The translations under genes were made by a program, and so were the position numbers. A stretch of DNA of 64,000 nt, from positions 682,001 through 746,000 of the forward strand of contig NZ_CP035495.1 of assembly GCF_004135345.1 (NCBI RefSeq). The letters are read 5' to 3'. Origin of the DNA: Xylanimonas allomyrinae. GTDB lineage: Bacteria; Actinomycetota; Actinomycetes; Actinomycetales; Cellulomonadaceae. Shown here piece after piece: positions 36,853 to 45,000 of the stretch (position 1 is the stretch's first letter; every line of letters starts with the position of its first letter). The notes beneath the pieces are model-generated. The model did not search any database. It was not told where the DNA came from and worked only from the letters and a program-made list of their open reading frames with translations.

Positions 36853-38142
36853 GTGAGCACAGCGACATCCCACTTCACCCCGCCCGCCCGCTACACCGTC
36901 GACCCGAGCCTGGCTCACCGGCGCGCCACCGCCGTCGTGACCGTGCGGGGCGCCGACGGGGCACCGCTCGCCGACGCCGACGTCGTCGTCGAACAGACGA
37001 ACCACGAGTTCCTGTTCGGCAACATCGGCTTCGAGCTCGTCGCCCACGCCAACCGGCTCGCCGCCGGCGAGCCCACCGACCAGTACGACGAGACCTTCGC
37101 CGAGCGCTGGTTCGACCTGTTCAACCAGGTGACGCTGCCGTTCTACTGGGGCACGTTCGAGCCGGTCGAGGGCGCGCCCCGCACCCAGGAGCTGCTGACC
37201 GCCGCACGCTGGTTCGCCGAGCGCGACGTCGTCGTCAAGGGCCACCCGCTCGTGTGGCACACCGTCCAGCCCCGCTGGCTGCTCGGCAAGCCCCTGGAGG
37301 AGGTCGAGCGGCTCCAGCGCGAGCGCATCCGCCGCGACACCGCCGACTTCGCCGGCGTCGTCGACCTGTGGGACGCCATCAACGAGGTCGTCATCATGCC
37401 CGTCTTCACCGCGGAGGAGAACGGCATCACGCCGCTCGCCCGCGCCAAGGGGCGGGTCGAGACCATCCGCATGGCGTTCGAGGAGGCACGCGCCGTCAAC
37501 CCCGGCGCGACGCTGCTGCTCAACGACTTCGACATGTCGACCGCCTACGAGTGCCTCATCGAGGCCGTGCTCGAAGCCGGCATCACGATCGACCGGCTCG
37601 GCCTGCAGTCCCACCAGCACCAGGGCTACTGGGGCCGCGAGAAGACGCTGCGCATCCTCGACCGGTTCTCGCGCTACAACATCCCCATCCACATGACCGA
37701 GACCACGCTGCTGTCGGGCGAGCCCATGCCCAAGCACATCGTCGACCTCAACGACTGGCAGGTCGCCTCCTGGCCCTCCACGCCCGAGGGCGAGCAGCGG
37801 CAGGCCGACGAGATCGAGGAGTGGTACCGCACGCTCCTCTCCCACCCGCAGGTCGAGGCCATCACCTACTGGGGCCTCGGCGACCGCGGCATGTGGCTGG
37901 GCGCCCCGGGCGGCCTGCTGCGCGAGGACGCCACCCCCAAGCCGTCCTACGACCGCCTGCACGCCCTCGTCAAGGGCGAGTGGTGGACGCCGCCGACGAC
38001 GCTGCGCACCGACGCCGCGGGCCGCGTCGACGTCACCGGGTTCCGGGGCGAGTACCGGGTCAGCGCAGCAGGGTCGTGCGCGGGGTTCACGCTCGCCACC
38101 GACGCCGGCGACGCCGAGGTCACGCTCACGACGGCGCGCTGA
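36853..38142 (+). CDS. Intracellular GH10 endo-1,4-beta-xylanase
   Basis: The product is 429 residues from the GTG at 36853. An N-terminal beta-rich domain (about 12-55) precedes the GH10 barrel: GHPLVWHT, WDAINE with the acid/base Glu178, and HMTETT with the nucleophile Glu283. A short beta-domain (about 380-429) ends the protein. There is no signal peptide, unlike typical secreted GH10 enzymes, so it should act in the cytosol on imported xylo-oligosaccharides. It is 24 kb from the GH115 enzyme, also without signal peptide, which would remove glucuronic acid side groups. Confidence 0.92.
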   Translation: MSTATSHFTPPARYTVDPSLAHRRATAVVTVRGADGAPLADADVVVEQTNHEFLFGNIGFELVAHANRLAAGEPTDQYDETFAERWFDLFNQVTLPFYWGTFEPVEGAPRTQELLTAARWFAERDVVVKGHPLVWHTVQPRWLLGKPLEEVERLQRERIRRDTADFAGVVDLWDAINEVVIMPVFTAEENGITPLARAKGRVETIRMAFEEARAVNPGATLLLNDFDMSTAYECLIEAVLEAGITIDRLGLQSHQHQGYWGREKTLRILDRFSRYNIPIHMTETTLLSGEPMPKHIVDLNDWQVASWPSTPEGEQRQADEIEEWYRTLLSHPQVEAITYWGLGDRGMWLGAPGGLLREDATPKPSYDRLHALVKGEWWTPPTTLRTDAAGRVDVTGFRGEYRVSAAGSCAGFTLATDAGDAEVTLTTAR

Positions 38143-38229
38143 CCGGCACGGGCGCGCAGGGCAGGCCGGGGCACGCCGGGGCACGCCGGGCAGGCGCGGG
38201 CACGCCGGGCGGGCTGGGAGAATCGGCGG

Positions 38230-39101
38230 GTGACAGCACCCGATGTCGTGCGGATCGCCGACCCCGCCGACTCCCGCCTGACCGACTACACCGACCTCAA
38301 GGACGTCGCCCTGCGGTCCCGCCGCGAGCCCGCCGAGGGCCTGTACATGGCCGAGTCCTCGACGGTGATCCGGCGCGCGCTCGCCGCCGGCCACCGGCCG
38401 CGCTCGTTCCTCATGGCCGACCGCTGGCTGGAGTCCATGGCCGACGTCGTCGCCTGCTGGCCGGGCGTGCCCGTGTTCGTCGCGGACGAGGACGTGCTCC
38501 AGCAGATCACCGGGTTCCACCTGCACCGGGGGCGCTCGCGGCCATGCACCGGCCGGTGCTGCCGACGGTGCACGAGCTCGTGCACGCGGCGCGTGGGGGA
38601 GCCGGGGCGCAGCGGGTCACGGGTGACCGGCACGGATGCGTGCCGCGCGAGCGATCCAGGATCGCGATCATGGAGAACCTGGTCGATCACACGAACATCG
38701 GGGCCGCGTTTCGTAGCGCGGCGGCGCTCGGCGTCGATGCCGTGCTGGTGACCCCGCGGTGCGCGGATCCGCTCTACCGTCGCTCCATCAGGGTCAGCAT
38801 GGGAACCGTCTTCCAGGTGCCGTGGACACGGATCGAGTCATGGCCGCAGGGCATCGGGATGATCAAGGAGGCCGGCTACGTCGTGGCCGGGATGTCGCTT
38901 CGGGAAGACTCGATCACCCTTGACGAGCTGGTCGAGCAGGACCACCAGCACCTTGCGCTGGTCTTCGGCACCGAAGGGCACGGGCTCATACCTGCGACCG
39001 AGCGGATGCTCGATGCGAAGGTCACGATCCCCATGTTCAACGGCGTGGACTCGCTCAACGTGGCGGCATCGTCGGCCGTCGCGTTCTACGCGACACGCTG
39101 A
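38230..39101 (+). CDS. SpoU/TrmH-family RNA 2'-O-methyltransferase, frameshifted as sequenced
   Basis: From the GTG at 38230 the substrate-binding N-domain reads TDYTDLKDVALRSRREPAEG and FLMADRW. The frame breaks at 38529-38533 (CCGGGGGCGC), and adding one G gives HRGALAAMHRP and a 290-residue protein. The SPOUT catalytic domain shows ENLVDHTNIGAAFRSAAALG, VFGTEGHGL and the C-terminal [20 protein letters not shown]. Codon choice becomes visibly less GC-biased after about 38640, and the 3' end is repeated at 40454. This suggests that part of the gene was replaced by an incoming element. Confidence 0.85.
39048..39076 (+). repeat. Left copy of methyltransferase 3'-end repeat
   Basis: The segment coding DSLNVAASSA in the intact gene is repeated almost exactly at 40472-40499, differing by one missing G. 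The two copies flank the insert at about 39.1-40.45 kb, like attachment-site repeats. Confidence 0.7.
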
Positions 39102-39209
39102 CGGTCAGCCCGGGTGACATCGGGCGCGTCTGCGGCATGCCCCGGGTCTTGCCAGCGAACGACAGCTACCGGCGGCAGTCCCCGGAGTCTCGCGTGCTTT
39201 CCGGTGTTG

Positions 39210-40076
39210 CTAATCGCGCTGCTGGGCGCGCAACTCGTCTCCAAGCGCCTGCACAAACTTGTCTGGAACTGCAACGTATAACTTCACTTCTCTCGCCGTG
39301 TACGCCGAAGGGAGAACCTTCTTCGACACGGGCGGAAGCGCCTCGACAGGCTTGGCAAACTTGATCCTGACATCCGTTCCGGTTAAGTTCGTGAGTACCA
39401 CAACATCACCGTCGACTCTCGGCTGGGTGTACCTGAAGTCATTCACGCGACCCACGTCCTCGATATGACTGATCGCAGTGGATACGACCGTCCGATTCCC
39501 CCGTTTCAGGACCAGGAGACCGTCTCCGACGAGATGAGGGTTGGCCACCCTGGAGGCCAGGACACCGAACGCAAGAATCAACGTGTATAGAGCTGCTATC
39601 AGCAGGGCTATCTGCAGCCACGGCCAGGGTACGACCAGATGAATGATGAGCACTTCTACCAGGGTGATGGCAAGCATTGCTACAGGCACGGACATCGAAC
39701 CCTTCGCGTAGCCAAAGCCTGACACTCCCGGGCGAACACCGTTTCGGCGTCCGGAAATCAAAGTTGCGATGCACCGAAGAGTCTTGACCTCGGCAGCCGC
39801 GAACCGCAATGCCGGCTCTTCCTCTTCCAGCAGGCGTAGGATCTCGGCTCCGCGAGCTCCGGTAGACCGTCGCAGCGCGCGTATTCTCCACAGTGAGATC
39901 AGCAACAGCGTGGCGATGAGAGGGGCTTCCAGTCCCAAGAACAACGTCAACAGCGTCTCGCGTGACAAGAGTCCCAGAAGGTGCGTCACCGTGGAAGCAA
40001 GGGCCACAAGAATTACCGCAGAGGCCCCAAACCGATGGAGTCGTTTGAGGTCGAAGCCGGTCATGCAGCCAATCAT
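39210..40076 (-). CDS. Membrane protein of unknown function on an AT-richer insert
   Basis: The product is 288 residues, or 284 from the ATG at 40064. Helices lie at about 18-37 and 42-64, a cytosolic helical part (RALRRSTGARGAEILRLLEE) follows, then helices at about 128-148 and 154-172. The last 110 residues form a soluble beta-rich domain (VANPHLVGDGLLVLKRGNRT, then VVVLTNLTG). Codon use (many A/T third bases, TCT/AGA/ATA) is clearly unlike the rest of the window. I know no family. It lies inside the duplicated methyltransferase ends and is probably acquired DNA. Confidence 0.7.
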   Translation of the reverse strand: MIGCMTGFDLKRLHRFGASAVILVALASTVTHLLGLLSRETLLTLFLGLEAPLIATLLLISLWRIRALRRSTGARGAEILRLLEEEEPALRFAAAEVKTLRCIATLISGRRNGVRPGVSGFGYAKGSMSVPVAMLAITLVEVLIIHLVVPWPWLQIALLIAALYTLILAFGVLASRVANPHLVGDGLLVLKRGNRTVVSTAISHIEDVGRVNDFRYTQPRVDGDVVVLTNLTGTDVRIKFAKPVEALPPVSKKVLPSAYTAREVKLYVAVPDKFVQALGDELRAQQRD

Positions 40077-40147
40077 GGACCGTGAGACGCGGTCGTTGTC
40101 AATGCTCGGTGTACGACCGTGAAGCCCGGGTCAGACTTCGTCACCTA

Positions 40148-40198
40148 CACCGGCTCTTCGCCGATTCGGCGGGAATGAACGAGTCGGCGAAGAGCCGG
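40148..40198. terminator. 16-bp inverted repeat at the right side of the insert
   Basis: The arms ACCGGCTCTTCGCCGA (40148-40163) and its complement (40183-40198) enclose a 19-base loop. It marks the change from AT-richer to GC-rich sequence. It may be a terminator for the permease remnant to its right, or an end structure of the inserted DNA. Confidence 0.5.
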
Positions 40199-40231
40199 TT
40201 GGTGGGTGGCGCCCGCGTGCCCGGGGTGGTG

Positions 40232-40399
40232 TTGTCGGTCGGCGCGTACTGCCACGGCGGGGCTGATGCGCGCGGCCCGGACGGCGGGGTTGGCCGGGGC
40301 CAGGAGGCCGACGAGTGCCCCGATCACGGGGCCCGCCGCGATGGTCCACGGGACCAGGGCGGCTGACCGGTGGTCGACGGCGGCGAGTGCGTGGTGATG
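40232..40399 (-). pseudogene. FtsX/MacB-type ABC permease remnant (C-terminus only)
   Basis: A minus-strand stretch reads LVPWTIAAGPVIGALVGLLA, then PANPAVRAARISPAVAVRAD, the standard ending of FtsX-domain permeases. No upstream part of such a gene is present: the same strand beyond 40400 is unrelated. This is a stranded gene end beside the duplicated methyltransferase tail, evidence of past rearrangement. Confidence 0.6.
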
Positions 40400-40453
40400 G
40401 CCGGGCCCGCCGGGATCGCTGCACGCGGACGGCTTCGCCGTCGACGGACGATC

Positions 40454-40525
40454 CCGATGGCGAACGGGGTCGACTCGCTCAACGTGGCGCATCGTCGGCG
40501 GTGTCGTGCTGCGTGACCCGGTGGG
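40454..40525 (+). pseudogene. Displaced 3' end of the SpoU methyltransferase gene
   Basis: The sequence codes [14 protein letters not shown], then, after one missing base, SSAV, matching the C-terminus of the gene at 38230-39101 ([19 protein letters not shown]). It has host-like high GC. It looks like the original gene end pushed 1.4 kb rightwards by an insertion that supplied a replacement end. Confidence 0.65.
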
Positions 40526-40576
40526 CGGGCGGGCTCCCGTCCGCGAGACGGACGTCACGGACAGGCACCCCGGAAG

Positions 40577-40595
40577 TGAGGTTAGGCTGACCTTC
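40577..40595 (+). promoter_or_regulatory. IdeR/DtxR iron box
   Basis: The 19-base site TGAGGTTAGGCTGACCTTC matches the DtxR/IdeR consensus (TTAGGTTAGGCTAACCTAA) at most positions. It contains a TAGGCT -10 hexamer (40583-40588) and ends at the GTG of the siderophore-interacting protein gene. Iron-bound repressor here would block the promoter. Confidence 0.85.
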
Positions 40596-41567
40596 GTGAC
40601 CGAGACCCTGGCCGCCACGACCACCCAGGTGCAGCCGTGGCGCATGTTCGACGTCGAGGTCAAGCGGGTCGTGCGGCTGTGCCCGTCGTTCGTGCGCATC
40701 ACGTTCACTGGACCCGACCTGCACCTCGTCGCCGACAACGGCCGCGACCAGCGCATCAAGCTGCTGCTGCCCGCCCCCTGCGGCGGCTGGGAGCACCTCG
40801 ACCGGCAGAACCCCGACTGGTACACCGCCTGGCGAGAGCTGCCCGAGGAGCGACGCAACCCGTTGCGCACCTACACCGTCCGCGCCGTGCGCCAGAGCGT
40901 CAACGAGGTCGACGTCGACGTCGTCCTGCACGGTGACACCGGCCCTGCCTCGCGCTGGGCCCAGACCGCGCGACCCGGCACGCCCCTGGTCATCATCGCG
41001 CCCGACGCCCGCTACGCCGGCCCGCACGGCGGCGTCGAGTTCGCCCCGCCGGCGCGCGCGCACGCCCTGCTGCTCGCGGGCGACGAGACCGCGGTGCCCG
41101 CGATCGCCGCCATCTGCGAGTCGCTGCCCGACGACGCGTTCGGCGAGGTCTACCTGGAGGTGCCGCACCCCGAGGACCGGTGGACGCTCGCGGCACCCGC
41201 CGGCGTCCACGTGCACTGGCTGGGCAGGGACGGCGCCGCGCACGGGACGCTGCTGGTGCCCGCGGTCGAGGCCGCGGCCGATCGGCTGCTCGCGATGGGC
41301 GTGCGTGCCTCCGCCACGGCTCTGCCGACCGGGTCGTCGTCCGCCGCGGTGCTGGAGGACGTCGACGTCGACCGCGACGTGCTGTGGGAGGTGCCGATCG
41401 ACGACGACGGGCACGCCCTGACGCAGGACGCCGTGCTCTATGCGTGGCTGGCGGGTGAGGCCGGCGTCATCAAGACGCTGCGGCGCCACCTCGTCGGCGA
41501 GCGCGGCGTCGACCGCAAGGCTGTCGCGTTCATGGGCTACTGGCGGCGAGGCAAGGCCGAGATCTGA
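40596..41567 (+). CDS. Siderophore-interacting protein (ferric-siderophore reductase, ViuB type)
   Basis: The product is 323 residues from the GTG at 40596, probably leaderless. The FAD-binding region has [12 protein letters not shown] and [10 protein letters not shown] (RxYT). The NAD(P)H-binding part has [20 protein letters not shown], and the C-terminus reads [12 protein letters not shown], a hallmark of the family. It reduces ferric siderophores in the cytosol to release iron. The iron box directly upstream supports derepression under iron limitation. An iron-siderophore permease end lies at the left edge of the window, but far away. Confidence 0.94.
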   Translation: MTETLAATTTQVQPWRMFDVEVKRVVRLCPSFVRITFTGPDLHLVADNGRDQRIKLLLPAPCGGWEHLDRQNPDWYTAWRELPEERRNPLRTYTVRAVRQSVNEVDVDVVLHGDTGPASRWAQTARPGTPLVIIAPDARYAGPHGGVEFAPPARAHALLLAGDETAVPAIAAICESLPDDAFGEVYLEVPHPEDRWTLAAPAGVHVHWLGRDGAAHGTLLVPAVEAAADRLLAMGVRASATALPTGSSSAAVLEDVDVDRDVLWEVPIDDDGHALTQDAVLYAWLAGEAGVIKTLRRHLVGERGVDRKAVAFMGYWRRGKAEI

Positions 41568-42006
41568 GGTCGCGGCGCCGTCGGCGCCCGACCGCCCGCA
41601 GGCCGTCCACCGGCACGATCGCGCTGCTCGCCGACGTGCCGAGCCGGCGAGGCCCCCGGTACGGGCACGCCCACCCGGTAGCAGAGGGGACTCTGCGTGC
41701 CACGCGACCGGTCGGAGCGCGACACATTCCTATAGTTCAACTGTTCGTCGCAATTGCTGCAGAGAAGCCCGCGCTTGGCCTCAAGGCCGACCGGCGCGTG
41801 CAACCGGGCTCCTGACCTGCAATGACGTCGGCCATCCGAATCATCCGTGAGATCCCCTGTCGCGGGGGAGCAACACTCACGGCCTGACGCGATGTCGGTT
41901 GGCCGTCAACGGTCGTCACGACCGCGTCGTCGCCGGGTCATGTCGGGAAACCACGGTTGCCCGCGTGCGGTGCGCGGCGACGGGGAAGCGCGTCAGGAGC
42001 AGGAAC
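41568..42006 (+). other. 439-base intergenic region before the surface-protein gene
   Basis: No coding sequence is supported here. The middle (about 41725-41790) is unusually AT-rich for this chromosome (TTCCTATAGTTCAACTG). The right end holds a candidate ECF-type promoter and an imperfect inverted repeat (41945-41962). The region is long enough for complex control of the downstream 5.2-kb gene. Confidence 0.5.
41945..41971 (+). promoter_or_regulatory. Candidate ECF-sigma promoter for the LPXTG protein
   Basis: GGGAAACC (41945-41952) resembles the ECF -35 GGAAC motif, and CGGT begins about 16 bases further on (41968-41971). Transcription from here would give a short leader of roughly 30 bases with AGGAGCAGGA before the ATG at 42007. 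The assignment is based on pattern only. Confidence 0.35.
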
Positions 42007-45000
42007 ATGAACTACAGCCGGAACAACGCGAGACATGTGACGGTGCACACCCGATCACGTCGCCGACGCGGAGCCCTGTGCCGCAAGATCATGGCGGGCA
42101 TCGGAGGGCTCGCGGTCGTGCTGACTCCGCTGGTGGTGCCAGCCGCGGGTGCCGACGATCTGGCAGCTGCCTTCGCCTCAGGCGTGGTGATCGTGGACGC
42201 GAACAACGACGGCGCCGTCGGCGCGGCGTCCCCCATGGCCGGCGCGTCGGACGCGCCCCTGGCCGGGGTGGCCGTCGTGCTGCGTGGCACCGATCCGCAG
42301 CATCCGGGGTGGACGACGACGACGGCTGCGGACGGGACCTGGGCGTTCCCGGAAGGCGACTACACGGCGTCGCCCGGCCCGTACACCGTGACGATCGACG
42401 TCGACGGTGTGGGGGGAGACGTCTACGCAACGTCGCCCCCGGGGAAGAGCAACGCGTTCACGCCGGTGCCCGACGAGGCGCAGCAGGCGAAGTCGGCCAC
42501 GTTCGAGGCCGGCGGGTCGATCGTGCTGAACGCCCTGGTGTACCCGGCATGGGGGTTCGACCTCGCGCTCGCCAACGACCCGGTCGGGTATCAAGGCAAG
42601 TCGCTCTACACGGGCACGACGCCGTTCGACGCGGCCGAGGGCGTCGGCAACGACGTGTCACAGGCTGATGCCGTGGTCCGGACCGGAGACGTGGTCTCGC
42701 TCAACTGGTCGTTGACCGCAGCGCACAACGTGGCGGTGTCGGACACTCTCCCCGACGCGACGCTCGAGCAGACGATCACCCTGGGTGACGGGGCGGTCGC
42801 CAACTTCGCCGAGGTCCCGCCCATCTGCGCGTCCGCCACGATCGTGGCTCGGCCGTCGGGCACGGCGATCGCGCCGCGCACCGACCCGCCTGCCGGGACG
42901 AAGAGCGTGGTGCTGACGTGCGGCCTCGGTGACATGGGCGAGGACCGTGCCGCGATTCTCCTGCCGACCAGCATCTGGGTCTCGGGCAACTCGACCTCCG
43001 GCGCGCAGTTCTCGACCAGCGCGCGCGCCTACGCGACCGGCGCGGACGGCGTGGCCGTGGCCCGGCCGTCCGACGCGGGGGAGTACGGGCCGTTCACGAT
43101 CACAGCGGCTCCGCACTACGACATCGCCAAGTGGGGAGCGATCACCGCAACCGGGCCGACCAACGTGACCTTCAACGGGGTGGCGAGCACGAGCGTCTAC
43201 ACGCTCACCTACGTCGTCACCATCTCGACCGACCGTGCGGGCGGCGCGGAGGCGTTCTCGCAGCCGATCACGGTGCAGGACGCGTTCTGGGCGACGTACG
43301 GCGACGGCCAGACCGGCGAGTCGGGCACGGTGGTTCCGGACCTGAAGTACGAGATCTCGACCTGTGCGCCGGTCACGCCGAGCAACCTCAACAACACCGC
43401 GGTGCCCGTGTGGGGTGCGCTGACCGGAACCGCGACGACCGCGAACACGGTCGCGGGCTCGGGGACCTGCGCGACATCGCGCCCCAGCGGGTCGGACGAG
43501 CCGTACACGCTGACGCTCTCGGGCATCGACACCTCCGCGTCGCGCTACCCGACCCAGACGGTCAAGGGCGCCGACCTCTCGGCCGGGCCGTTCTACGTCG
43601 CCTCGTACCTCGTCACCGTGCGTGTCCCCGTCTCGGAGATCGACCGCGCCACGGGAGCGGCAGACGACGGCTCCGGCTCGCTCACGTTCTACAACCGGGT
43701 CGGAGGCTTCGACCCCGTGGGTGCGTCGGGGACGAGCAACTACGGCGCGGGCGAGGAGCCCGGCTACTGCGAGGTCGGGCCGGCCGACGACGGGGTGGAC
43801 AACTGCGACCTCATGCCGGATTCCGCCGCCGAGCGGAGCAACAACGTCGCGGGGCCCAAGACCGTGACCGTCACACCGTCGACGCCGTCGCCCACCGCTC
43901 CGACCTGGGCGAAGTACTTCCTCGACAACACCACGCCGTGGAGCTACTCGTTCGCGCTGCTGCCGGAGGCCCAGGCCAACCACGACGGCGCCGCGCTCGT
44001 CCAGCCCGGGGAGGTCCACACCACCGACATGACGGTGACAGCCGGCTCGAGTACCCCGCTGACCAACGTCCAGCAGTGTGACGTCTTCGACAACTCGATG
44101 GCCACGCTCGCCCCGCTGAACGCCACCACCGGGAAGACGGCGATGCGGAGCCTCGCCGACGACCGGTACTCCTACGTCCTGCGCAGCGGTGGCAGCGTGG
44201 CGGTGAACCAGGCGTTCAACGACAACTTCGTCGTCGAGTACGCGCACGTCGACCTGACCGGCAACGACCCGGACACCGGCAGCTTCGACGCCCTGAACAA
44301 CCGTTGGAAGGGGGACTGGACCGCGCAGAAGGCCGTGAGCTGCGCGCAAGTCCCCGAGGATCAGTGGAAGTCCGATCCGAACGCTGTGCCCGGCGGTATC
44401 GACGAGGTGAACGTCGCTCGGATGAGCGCGAAAGACGGCTTCGTCATCGAGCCGGGCCTCAAGTTCGCGTGGTGGCTCGCGTTCGAGCAGCGCGAGACGT
44501 TCCACGGCGGACCGCACGACGGCCAGGCCATCCCGGGCGGCACCGTCTTCGCGAACTTCGGCCGGGTGCGCAGCGACGAATGGCAGCCGGACTGGAACGC
44601 CTCCAGCTACATTCCGGGCGCCGGCACGACCGACGGCATCGCGCGAAACGCGGAGTCGACCAGCAGCCAGGGTGACCGCTGGACCGTCACGCTGGCGACG
44701 ATGCGGCTGACCAAGCGGACGATCGCCGCCGACGTCGGCGGCGTCCAGGCCACCGGGGTCGCCGACGTCGGGGTCACCGGCTCGGCGATCGCCGGACGAC
44801 CGGTGGTCTGGGAGATCACCCCGACCTTGTCGGCGACGTCCGACGCCCCCGCGCCGATCAGCGACGTCGTGGTGACCGACACCTTGCCCGCCTTCGTGAC
44901 GTACGACGACGCGGCTACGGCCGCCGTGGCGGGCGGTACGCCGGCGTCGACCTATCACGTCAACGCCGACGGCACCACGACGCTCACGTGGACGCTGGGG

